Positions 41,321 through 48,793 of a DNA stretch of 64,000 nucleotides are shown here, one piece after another (position 1 is the first letter of the stretch; each line of letters begins with the position of its first letter). The notes beneath the pieces were generated by a model. It was not told where the DNA came from. It did not search any database and saw only the letters and a program-made list of their open reading frames with translations. Source of the stretch: an uncultured Ruminococcus sp. (GTDB lineage: Bacteria > Bacillota > Clostridia > Oscillospirales > Ruminococcaceae); the NCBI GenBank assembly GCA_944386525.1, contig CALXBL010000003.1, positions 1 through 64,000 on the forward strand, given 5' to 3'. The position numbers were made by a program, and so were the translations under genes.

Positions 41321-42325
41321 ATGGCAAATATCACGATTTTAGGTTCAGGCGGCTTCGGACTGAGCCTTGCACTTTCTGCACACAGAAGCGGTCATAAGGT
41401 AAAGGTCTGGTCGAAGTTCTCGGAGGAGCTTGAGGCCATACGCAGAGACGGCGAACATAAACAAAAGCTCCCCGGTGTGCCTATCCCCGAGGAGATAGAG
41501 CTTGACAGCAGCCTTGACTGTATCGAAGACTGCGATGTTGTAATATTTGGCATTCCCTCACGTTTTGTGCGTGATACTGTGCGTCTGGCAGCGCCGTACA
41601 TCAAACCGCCTATGGTGGTTGTGAACACGGGCAAGGGCCTGGAGGAAGGCACTCTTAAAACTCTCAGTCAGATTTTCCGTGAGGAGCTGCCTGCCGGTAT
41701 ACCTGTTGTAACGCTTACGGGTCCCTCCCACGCCGAGGAGGTGGGCAGAGGTGTTCCCACAACAATAGTTGCAGCCTCTGAGGATAAAGATGCTGCGGCT
41801 ATGGTACAGGAACTGCTGAGCAGTCAGACACTGCGAATTTACATAAGCTCTGATGTTATAGGCTGTGAGATAGGCGGTGCGCTGAAAAATATCATTGCTC
41901 TCAGCGCAGGAATATGCGATGGCCTTGGGTTTGGCGACAACACAAAGGCTGCCCTTATGACGAGAGGTATGCATGAGATAACGAATCTCGGTCTTGCTAT
42001 GGGCGGCAGGAGGGAGACCTTCAGCGGACTTTCCGGTGTGGGCGATCTTATAGTGACCTGCTGCAGTATGCACAGCCGCAACAGAAGGGCAGGCATACTG
42101 ATAGGTGAGGGAATGACGCCGCAGGAGGCAGTTGAAATGGTAGGGACTGTTGAGGGTTACTACTGTTGTCATGCCGCATGGGAGCTGGCAAATAAACTTG
42201 GAGTGACCATGCCAATAACGGAGCAGTTGTACAAGGTACTGTTTGAAGGCGCCGATGTGAATAAGGTGTTGGGAGCGCTCATGTCAAGACCGAAGAAGCA
42301 GGAGCTTGAGCCGCTGGAAGAGTAA
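41321..42325 (+). CDS. gpsA: Glycerol-3-phosphate dehydrogenase [NAD(P)+]
   Basis: 334 residues. It reduces dihydroxyacetone phosphate to glycerol-3-phosphate. N-terminal Rossmann motif GSGGFGLSLA, then TGPSHAEEV and the catalytic-lysine region GGALKNIIALSAGICDGLGFGDN. AAGGAGG precedes ATG 41321. It completes the der-plsY-gpsA run. The large hairpin at 42384-42428 follows. Confidence 0.97.
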   Translation: MANITILGSGGFGLSLALSAHRSGHKVKVWSKFSEELEAIRRDGEHKQKLPGVPIPEEIELDSSLDCIEDCDVVIFGIPSRFVRDTVRLAAPYIKPPMVVVNTGKGLEEGTLKTLSQIFREELPAGIPVVTLTGPSHAEEVGRGVPTTIVAASEDKDAAAMVQELLSSQTLRIYISSDVIGCEIGGALKNIIALSAGICDGLGFGDNTKAALMTRGMHEITNLGLAMGGRRETFSGLSGVGDLIVTCCSMHSRNRRAGILIGEGMTPQEAVEMVGTVEGYYCCHAAWELANKLGVTMPITEQLYKVLFEGADVNKVLGALMSRPKKQELEPLEE

Positions 42326-42383
42326 AATTTTCAGTGTACTTGCTGTGCTTAAACGGTTTTCCTGATATACAAGCAAATACTGA

Positions 42384-42428
42384 AACTGGGATTCCAAATG
42401 GGAGTATTATCCCTTTGGAATCCCAGTT
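42384..42428. repeat. Long perfect hairpin of the GGGATTCC repeat family
   Basis: AACTGGGATTCCAAA (42384-42398) is perfectly complementary to TTTGGAATCCCAGTT (42414-42428). After one unpaired T the stem continues with GGGA (42400-42403) and TCCC (42410-42413). It is followed by TTG rather than a full T-run. It probably ends the gpsA transcript, and shares GGGATTCCAAA with the elements at 1801 and 15581 and GGGATTCCA with that at 56213. Confidence 0.8.
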
Positions 42429-42478
42429 TTGTTCGCTCTTTTTCGACCGAAAGCCTCATGTTGTGCGTCTTGTTGATG

Positions 42479-42507
42479 TTGACGAAAAAACAGAGCTTTG
42501 GTATAAT
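42479..42507 (+). promoter_or_regulatory. Promoter of the unknown gene at 42603
   Basis: TTGACG (42479-42484) and TATAAT (42502-42507), 17-base spacer. Confidence 0.8.
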
Positions 42508-42602
42508 TAAGGCATAGAGTTGGTTTTACATAGAGTATTACTCAGCCAGCTTTAAAAAAACAGGTGCGCTAAATAAAGAAAAAGCACCAAAAGGAGACAA
42601 AA

Positions 42603-42992
42603 ATGAAATATGCCTACAGAATTATGATGACAGAATTGTGTGAGATTCCACCGCTTGTACAGGTGCGGCCCGGCTGTACTCAGGGCTTTTCCGAGAAACC
42701 TGAGCTGATGGACGAGATCCTCTACGATACTCCTCAGGAGGCTTCGTTTGCTCTACAGCGATTTCACTCAGTTGCAACCGGTGTTGTGGTGGATCATACG
42801 CTCCGGCGTGTGAGAGGGGTAAGAGAATTCTACGTTGAAAAAATTAAGGTAGGACAGAACGACAGAAAGCTGCTGTCGTACGGTGCAGTTAGATATGCGG
42901 ATTTTGAAGTCTATGATAAGACTGTGCCGGCTATCTGTCCGGAACCGCCTAAACCCGTAAAACGCCGCCGCAGACGCAAGCAGATGGCTTGA
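42603..42992 (+). CDS. Hypothetical protein with basic tail
   Basis: 129 residues, start ATG 42603 behind AAAAGGAG, with its own consensus promoter. Soluble, no signal peptide or membrane segment. Residues about 15-25 have VQVRPGCTQGF and the middle has TPQEASFALQRFHSVATGVVVDH. A proline-rich stretch and an Arg/Lys run (KPVKRRRRRKQ) form the C terminus, which may bind nucleic acid or act as a charged tether. I do not recognise a family. It ends four bases before the convergent YdcF-like gene, with no terminator in the gap. Confidence 0.7.
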   Translation: MKYAYRIMMTELCEIPPLVQVRPGCTQGFSEKPELMDEILYDTPQEASFALQRFHSVATGVVVDHTLRRVRGVREFYVEKIKVGQNDRKLLSYGAVRYADFEVYDKTVPAICPEPPKPVKRRRRRKQMA

Positions 42993-42996
42993 ACTG

Positions 42997-43758
42997 CTAT
43001 TTGAGAAATATTTCCCTTACAAGGGCAAGCAGTTCTCTCAGCCAGTAGGTGGGGATAAGTTCAGTCCTTGTCCTGCAGCTTATGGAATAGCTTTCAAGTC
43101 CCAGCTCCTCTGCTATAAGTGACGCCCTGTATTGATGAAAACCGTCGGTTATTATGACTACCTCCTCAGCCATATCCATTTCCAGGAGTATTTCCTGTGA
43201 ATAGGAAATATTCTGGTGAGTATCGGTCGACCTGTCTTCCATGAGTATACGGCTTTCGTCAATGCCCTTTTCGGTGAGGTAATTTTTCATAGCCTCCGCC
43301 TCGGAGATATCTTCACCTTCACCTTTGCCTCCCGAAACTATGCACATGACCTCCGGATTCTCCTCCAGATAGCCGTAAGCCTCCTCCAGACGGCGTTTGA
43401 GCATAAGGCTTGGCTCTGTTCCCTTTACCTTGCATCCAAGCACAACGGCGGTACATGGCGTTTGCGGCGGATTATTTGCGGCGGATATCATCTTCACCGT
43501 TAAAAATCCGCATAGACATATTCCTGCCGCAAGAATCAGGGCAGCAGTACAGAGGAATATCTTCCCCGGGATATGCTCCCATATGCTAAGGATAAACCCC
43601 GAAAACTGACGCCAGAAAATTGTAATGAGCAGCAGTGTTGCTGCAATAAGCGTGCCAAGGATATTTCCTGCATTTGAAACGTTCAGAAAGAACGCATTTG
43701 CGAATGATATGAGCAAAAACAGCTCCAGAGTAATAAGAAGACCTTTACCGATCGACAT
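42997..43758 (-). CDS. YdcF/ElyC family membrane protein (DUF218)
   Basis: 253 residues from ATG 43758, ten bases after dusB and preceded by GAGGTG; a longer in-frame reading runs through dusB and is rejected. Four hydrophobic segments fill about 1-95. The DUF218 domain follows with AVVLGCKVKGTEPSLMLKRRLEEA, IVSGGKGEGEDISEAEAM, EDRSTDTHQNI and VIITDGFHQYRA. Related SanA/ElyC proteins act in envelope or undecaprenyl-phosphate metabolism; the reaction is not established. Confidence 0.88.
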   Translation of the reverse strand: MSIGKGLLITLELFLLISFANAFFLNVSNAGNILGTLIAATLLLITIFWRQFSGFILSIWEHIPGKIFLCTAALILAAGICLCGFLTVKMISAANNPPQTPCTAVVLGCKVKGTEPSLMLKRRLEEAYGYLEENPEVMCIVSGGKGEGEDISEAEAMKNYLTEKGIDESRILMEDRSTDTHQNISYSQEILLEMDMAEEVVIITDGFHQYRASLIAEELGLESYSISCRTRTELIPTYWLRELLALVREIFLK

Positions 43759-43768
43759 GATCAACACC

Positions 43769-44764
43769 TCACTGATTTCTGAATTTTGCCTGGAGAGCCA
43801 GGAAGTCCTCTGCCATCTGCTGAGCCTCCTCATAAGATGAAAGGTGGTAGCATCGTGCACGAAACGCAGCTGCACCATAGCAGCCGGACATATACCAGGC
43901 GGCGTGTTTGCGTGCGTCACGAATGGCGACCTCGGGCGGCTTTCCGAAGCTGTGCTCGAGAATGAGCCGAATGTGATAGAGCATGGTTTCCATGCGTTCC
44001 TCAAGCGTTGGAGGGGTGTAGGGGAGACCTCTCATGAGGGAGTCTATTTCCCGGAAAACAAAGGGGTTGCCGTAGCTGCCTCTGCCTATCATGACGAGAT
44101 CGCAGCCGGTCTCGTCATACATTTTTTTGCACGAGGCAAAGTCTGTTACGTCGCCGTTGCCTATAACGGGAATCGAGACAGCCTTTTTCACCTGACGTAT
44201 GATATCCCAGTTGGCATTTCCGCTGTACATTTGCGTGCGAGTACGGCCGTGGACGGCAGCAGCAGCCACGCCTGCCTGTTCCATAGCCTTGGCAAATTCG
44301 ACTGCATTTATGGAGCTTTCGTCCCAACCAATGCGGAATTTCACAGTAACCGGTATACTTGAAGCCTTAACGGCAGCCTTTGCCACACGTACGGCAAGGT
44401 CTGTATCCTTCATGAGGGCAGAGCCTGAGCCTGTACCGATGACCTTTGGCACCGGACATCCCATGTTGATATCTATCCAGTCGGGCTGAAACTGCTGGAC
44501 AATCTCCACTGCTCTTGCCATAAATTCGGGTTCGCTTCCGAAGAGCTGTAAGCCCATGGGGCGTTCTTCCTGTAAGATGGTACACAGCTGATTAGTTTTG
44601 GGGTCTCCGTAGCAGAGACCCTTTGCTGATATCATTTCGCTTACGAGAGAGGCAGCGCCGAACTCCTTGCAGAGCAGTCTGTATGAGCGGTCTGCAACTC
44701 CTGCCATTGGTGCAAGGGCGGCAGTCTTAGGGATAGAGTGTTTGCCTATTTTGATGTATTCCAT
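43769..44764 (-). CDS. dusB: tRNA-dihydrouridine synthase
   Basis: 331 residues. FMN-dependent reductase of uridines in the tRNA D-loop. N-terminal APMAGVADRSYRLLCKEFGA, the catalytic Cys103 in DINMGCPVPKV, and the FMN-phosphate motif with GNGDV and MIGRGSYGNP. DusB is the usual single Dus of Firmicutes. AAGGAGC precedes ATG 44764, with promoter 44794-44822. Confidence 0.95.
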   Translation of the reverse strand: MEYIKIGKHSIPKTAALAPMAGVADRSYRLLCKEFGAASLVSEMISAKGLCYGDPKTNQLCTILQEERPMGLQLFGSEPEFMARAVEIVQQFQPDWIDINMGCPVPKVIGTGSGSALMKDTDLAVRVAKAAVKASSIPVTVKFRIGWDESSINAVEFAKAMEQAGVAAAAVHGRTRTQMYSGNANWDIIRQVKKAVSIPVIGNGDVTDFASCKKMYDETGCDLVMIGRGSYGNPFVFREIDSLMRGLPYTPPTLEERMETMLYHIRLILEHSFGKPPEVAIRDARKHAAWYMSGCYGAAAFRARCYHLSSYEEAQQMAEDFLALQAKFRNQ

Positions 44765-44793
44765 GTAAGAGCTCCTTGTTTAGTACTGGGAAT

Positions 44794-44822
44794 ATTATAA
44801 CACAGTGCAGAGCAAAATGCAA
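44794..44822 (-). promoter_or_regulatory. Promoter of dusB-ydcF
   Basis: TTGCAT (44822-44817) and TATAAT (44799-44794) on the minus strand, 17-base spacer. Confidence 0.8.
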
Positions 44823-44902
44823 GAACTTCCCGATTTTTGGACTTTCACATCTTAGCGTGGTTTTGCTTTTGTCGGTTCATTTCAGCGCATGAAAATTATA
44901 CA

Positions 44903-44933
44903 TAAAAAAGGACTGCCCATTTGGACAGTCCTC
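44903..44933 (-). terminator. pckG terminator
   Basis: AGGACTG (44909-44915) pairs with CAGTCCT (44926-44932), extended by CC/GG, and the A-run at 44904-44908 gives a T-tail on the minus strand. Confidence 0.9.
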
Positions 44934-44952
44934 TTTACTTATAGCTATAAAA

Positions 44953-46770
44953 TTATGCGTTAAGTCTTGCTTCGATCTTGTCAAGCTCAGCCACCAGCTC
45001 AGCAGGTACGTGACCACCCTTAGCTGCGATATCTTCACTGTAGTATCTGCGCATTTCTGCGATTTCAGCATTCCACAGATCCTTATCAACAGCAAGCAGC
45101 TTATCCATGATCTCAGGAGTTACCTCGTCCTCGATACCTTCAACGTTGATATCGCCCTTCTTAGGCAGGTAACCGATTGCAGTCTCCTCAGCGTCAACAG
45201 TGCCGTCACATCTCTTGATGATCCAATCGAGAACTCTCATGTTGTCGCCAAAGCCCGGCCAGATGAAGTTTCCGTTTTCATCCTGCTTAAACCAGTTAAC
45301 GTTGAAGATCTTAGGAGCCTTATCGCCCAGCTTTTCGCCCATTTCCAGCCAGTGAGCCCAGTAGTCGCCCACATTGTAGCCGATGAATGGCTTCATAGCC
45401 ATTGGGTCGTGACGGAGTACGCCGACAGCACCGGTTGCAGCAGCTGTTGTCTCAGAGGATACAGCAGAACCAATGTATGTGCCGTGTGTCCAGTCGAAGG
45501 ACTGATATACCAGCGGAGTTGTTGATGCACGACGGCCGCCGAAGATAATAGCGGAGATCGGAACGCCAGCCGGATTGTTGAACTCAGGAGAGATGCAAGG
45601 GCAGTTCTCAGCCGGAGCAGTAAATCTGGAGTTGGGGTGAGCCAGGTTGCCGCCCTGTGCGATATACTCAGGACCATTAACCTTAGCGCCCTTCCACTCT
45701 GTTGCGTCAACAGGCGGATTCTTGTCGAGCTTTTCCCACCAAACGGTATTTGTCTCATTGTTGAGAGCAACGTTTGTGAAGATGGTATTCTTCTTTGTGC
45801 AGGCAAGAGCGTTGGGGTTGGACTTTTCGTTAGTACCGGGAGCAACGCCGAAGAAGCCGTTTTCGGGGTTGATAGCATAGAGTCTGCCGTCAGCGCCGGG
45901 CTTCATCCAAGCGATATCGTCGCCTACAGTGAATACCTTATAGCCGTCCTTCTGATAGCCTTCCGGCGGAATGAGCATAGCAAGGTTAGTCTTGCCGCAG
46001 GCAGACGGGAATGCAGCAGTGATATAAGTTGTTTCGCCGTTTGGCTTCTGAACGCCCAGAATGAGCATATGCTCAGCCATCCAGCCCTCGTTTTTACCCT
46101 GGAAGGATGCAATACGCAGAGCGAAGCACTTCTTGCCCAGCAGAACGTTGCCGCCGTAAGCGGAGTTGATGGACCAGATTGTGTTTTCCTCGGGGAAGTG
46201 AACGATATATCTATTTTCAGGATCTACATTAGCCTTGGAGTGGAGACCACGTACGAAGTCGTTGGAAGTCTCGCCCAGGTTTTCAAATGCAGCCTTACCC
46301 ATTCTTGTCATGATGTTCATATTCAGAACAACGTAAATTGAGTCAGTAAGCTCAACGCCAACCTTAGCCAGAGGAGAACCGATCGGACCCATGGAGTAAG
46401 GAATTACGTACATTGTCTGACCCTTCATAACGCCATCGTACAGGGGAGTCAGCTTAGCCTTCATTTCAGCCGGATCCATCCAGTTGTTAGTTGGGCCAGC
46501 AGCTTCCTTAGTGGAAGTACAGATAAATGTTCTGTCTTCAACACGAGCTACGTCGTTAGGCAGAGTTCTGTGATACAGGCAGCCTGGAAGCTCTTCCTGA
46601 TTCAGCACATACATTTTATTGGGATCGCCGTCCGGCAGAGAAGTTACTTCTGCTGTGAGAGCGTCGATCTGCTCCTTGGAACCATCGATCCATACTACCT
46701 TATCCGGCTTTGTGAGAGCAACCATCTCGTCAACCCATGCCAGGACGTTCTTGTTGTTTGTCAATGCCAT
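44953..46770 (-). CDS. pckG: Phosphoenolpyruvate carboxykinase (GTP)
   Basis: 605 residues, the length of the GTP class rather than the roughly 530-residue ATP class. It interconverts oxaloacetate and PEP; in anaerobic gut bacteria it often runs in the carboxylating direction toward succinate. Landmarks: FPSACGKTNLAML (P-loop with the catalytic Cys of the GTP class), VGDDIAWMK and FGGRRASTTPLVYQ. TGGAGG precedes ATG 46770. A consensus promoter (46859-46887) and a 5' hairpin indicate high expression. Confidence 0.96.
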   Translation of the reverse strand: MALTNNKNVLAWVDEMVALTKPDKVVWIDGSKEQIDALTAEVTSLPDGDPNKMYVLNQEELPGCLYHRTLPNDVARVEDRTFICTSTKEAAGPTNNWMDPAEMKAKLTPLYDGVMKGQTMYVIPYSMGPIGSPLAKVGVELTDSIYVVLNMNIMTRMGKAAFENLGETSNDFVRGLHSKANVDPENRYIVHFPEENTIWSINSAYGGNVLLGKKCFALRIASFQGKNEGWMAEHMLILGVQKPNGETTYITAAFPSACGKTNLAMLIPPEGYQKDGYKVFTVGDDIAWMKPGADGRLYAINPENGFFGVAPGTNEKSNPNALACTKKNTIFTNVALNNETNTVWWEKLDKNPPVDATEWKGAKVNGPEYIAQGGNLAHPNSRFTAPAENCPCISPEFNNPAGVPISAIIFGGRRASTTPLVYQSFDWTHGTYIGSAVSSETTAAATGAVGVLRHDPMAMKPFIGYNVGDYWAHWLEMGEKLGDKAPKIFNVNWFKQDENGNFIWPGFGDNMRVLDWIIKRCDGTVDAEETAIGYLPKKGDINVEGIEDEVTPEIMDKLLAVDKDLWNAEIAEMRRYYSEDIAAKGGHVPAELVAELDKIEARLNA

Positions 46771-46815
46771 TGTTTTTTACCTCCATTATCACACAGTACA
46801 CTATGCGTTCTTTTA

Positions 46816-46847
46816 GGAAAGTTCTGCACTTGGCAGTGCGTCTTTCC
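46816..46847 (-). other. 5'-terminal mRNA hairpin of pckG
   Basis: On the minus strand GGAAAG (46847-46842) pairs with CTTTCC (46821-46816), and inside it GCACT pairs with AGTGC around GCCA. It begins about five bases after the predicted transcription start and may protect the mRNA from 5' decay. Confidence 0.55.
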
Positions 46848-46858
46848 CATTACTAAAT

Positions 46859-46887
46859 ATTATAAATCCATTTGCGGTGATTGTCAA
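46859..46887 (-). promoter_or_regulatory. Promoter of pckG
   Basis: TTGACA (46887-46882) and TATAAT (46864-46859) on the minus strand, 17-base spacer; a perfect consensus in both boxes. Confidence 0.88.
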
Positions 46888-46999
46888 TACATTTGCGGAA
46901 AAACTCACTCACTTTTCAGAAATTGTTCACTCTTTGCGCTCTTGTGTGCGCAGCACACGCACAGAATGACAAAATTCTGTCAATTTGTCCTCGATGAAA

Positions 47000-48025
47000 T
47001 CAGGCGTTTGGAGGGATATTTTCCTCAAGGCTCATGGTTGCGTAGGCATTTAGTTCAGCGCCTGCACGAATACCCGACTCAAAGTTATATGAGCCAGCGC
47101 AGGCTATCATGGCGGCGTTGTCGCCGCATAGTGAAAGCGGCGGTATATAGAGGGAAAAGCCTTTTTTTGCGCACATATCAGCCATTGCTTTTCTCACGCC
47201 GCTGTTTGCAGAAACTCCGCCTGCCACGGCAATTTTATCGTACCCGAGAGCTATTGCAGCATTCATGGTATGTTCTGTTACGATTTCCGAGATGGTATTT
47301 TGTACGCAGGCGGCAAGGTCGTTATAGTTTATATCAACCGACTTCTGCTTTGAATTGTGTATGAGATTTATAACGGCAGTTTTAAGTCCCGAGAAGCTGA
47401 AGTCATACTCATTTCCGGCGACTTTTGGTTTTGGGAGAGCAAAGGCTGTCTTGTCGCCATTCTGAGCAGCCTGGTCGATATGAACTCCGCCCGGATAGGG
47501 AAAGCCCATTGCACGTGCACACTTATCAAAGCATTCTCCGGCGGCGTCGTCACGGGTGCGTCCCACCACACGGAACTGCGTGTAGGAGAGCACCTCTACG
47601 ATGTGGCTGTGTCCGCCGCTTACAACAAGGCAGAGATATGGCGGTTTTAGCTCAGGATGAGCTATATAGTTTGCGGCAATGTGCCCGGAGATATGGTGCA
47701 CAGGCACAAGAGATTTTCCTGCCGCAATGGCAAGACCCTTTGCAAAATTCACTCCCACCAGCAGTGCGCCGATAAGTCCGGGAGCATATGTAACGGCAAT
47801 TGCGTCGAGGTCATTCAGCGTCACAGCAGCATCGGCAAGAGCCTTCTGCACAACGGGCAGGATATTTTCACAGTGACGGCGTGAGGCTATTTCCGGCACA
47901 ACTCCGCCGTAAAGCTTATGCTCTTCAACCTGTGAGGAGATGACGTTTGAAAGAACCTGCGTGTGGTCTTTTACGACGCTTGCGGCGGTCTCATCGCAGG
48001 AGCTTTCTATTCCTAAAATAAGCAT
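47000..48025 (-). CDS. tsaD: tRNA N6-adenosine threonylcarbamoyltransferase TsaD
   Basis: 341 residues. It transfers threonylcarbamoyl to A37 of ANN-decoding tRNAs. ASKHA fold with ILGIESSCDETAASVV at the N terminus, the metal-binding HHISGHIAANYI (His residues near 108-112), SGGHSHIV and GGVSANSGVR. AAGGAG precedes ATG 48025. It follows polA, rimI and the Dabb gene in one direction; RimI next to TsaD is a common bacterial pairing. Confidence 0.96.
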   Translation of the reverse strand: MLILGIESSCDETAASVVKDHTQVLSNVISSQVEEHKLYGGVVPEIASRRHCENILPVVQKALADAAVTLNDLDAIAVTYAPGLIGALLVGVNFAKGLAIAAGKSLVPVHHISGHIAANYIAHPELKPPYLCLVVSGGHSHIVEVLSYTQFRVVGRTRDDAAGECFDKCARAMGFPYPGGVHIDQAAQNGDKTAFALPKPKVAGNEYDFSFSGLKTAVINLIHNSKQKSVDINYNDLAACVQNTISEIVTEHTMNAAIALGYDKIAVAGGVSANSGVRKAMADMCAKKGFSLYIPPLSLCGDNAAMIACAGSYNFESGIRAGAELNAYATMSLEENIPPNA

Positions 48026-48036
48026 ATATCCACTCC

Positions 48037-48342
48037 TTAAAATTCGTAGTCAATGCAGGCTCTCAGCTCACGCATGGGAGTTATGAATTTGCCGAACTCC
48101 ACATGAGCGGGATGCACCTGATATGCGTTAAGACCCTCCATATCCTCAAATTCGCATATAAGGGCGAATTCGTAGTTGCCGGAGTCGGTGTTTTCATGGT
48201 TTATGCACACCTCCAGTTTTTGGAGAGTGGGTACAAGCTCTGTGAGCTTTTGGGCATTTTCCTTAGCCGCAATGGCATTTTCAAGGGCAGTTCTGCCCTG
48301 GTATTCCGGTTTTAGCTTAAACATTACAATATGCTTTATCAT
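48037..48342 (-). CDS. Dabb family stress-responsive barrel protein
   Basis: 101 residues. A dimeric alpha-beta barrel (Dabb) with the family opening MIKHIVMFKLKPE, the middle YEFALICEFEDMEGLNAYQVHP and the end CIDYEF. Function in bacteria is not established. AAAGGAA precedes ATG 48342. It lies between rimI and tsaD with gaps of one and 11 bases, so it is in their operon. Confidence 0.88.
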   Translation of the reverse strand: MIKHIVMFKLKPEYQGRTALENAIAAKENAQKLTELVPTLQKLEVCINHENTDSGNYEFALICEFEDMEGLNAYQVHPAHVEFGKFITPMRELRACIDYEF

Positions 48343-48343
48343 T

Positions 48344-48793
48344 TTAAGATTCCTTTCTGTATTTAGTCATGAGGACTGCGCCCTCGCTGGGGTTATGGTA
48401 GTATCTTTTCCTGAAGCCGACCTGCCTATAGCCCATTGACTTATAGAGAGTTATGGCAGGCATATTTGATTCACGCACCTCCAGCAGGAAGTTTTTATCA
48501 TGATATTTCTGGTGTGCGTACAGGAGGAGCTGTTTTCCCACGCCCATTCGTCTGAAATCGGGAGCTACAGCTATATCATCAACGCTCTTTTCGTCGCCGC
48601 AGTCCGACAGCACCAGATATCCTGCAATATCATCGTTTTGCGTCCTTGCAAGGAGTATCTCCGAGATGGGCGAAGAAAGCGTCTGCATAAATATCTTCTC
48701 GCTCCACGGGTCAGAAAAGGAGCTTTCTGCTATCTCGCAGAGCTTTTTAATATCAGCCTCACAGGCAGGGGAGATATCAGCCTTTAGCGTCAT
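48344..48793 (-). CDS. rimI: Ribosomal protein S18-alanine N-acetyltransferase
   Basis: 149 residues, GNAT fold. FSDPWSEKIFMQTL at the N terminus, the acetyl-CoA loop RRMGVGKQLL and LEVRESNMPAITLYKSMGYRQVGFRKRYY (landmark LEVRESNMPAI) are typical RimI. GGAGGAAG precedes ATG 48793, which overlaps polA by 17 bases. Confidence 0.93.
   Translation of the reverse strand: MTLKADISPACEADIKKLCEIAESSFSDPWSEKIFMQTLSSPISEILLARTQNDDIAGYLVLSDCGDEKSVDDIAVAPDFRRMGVGKQLLLYAHQKYHDKNFLLEVRESNMPAITLYKSMGYRQVGFRKRYYHNPSEGAVLMTKYRKES

Noticed and set aside
45637-46341. Open frame of 234 codons opposite pckG, and similar long antisense frames at 32321-33061 and 41558-42172
   Set aside because: These lie wholly within strongly recognised genes on the other strand, lack start signals and look like shadows of biased codon use.
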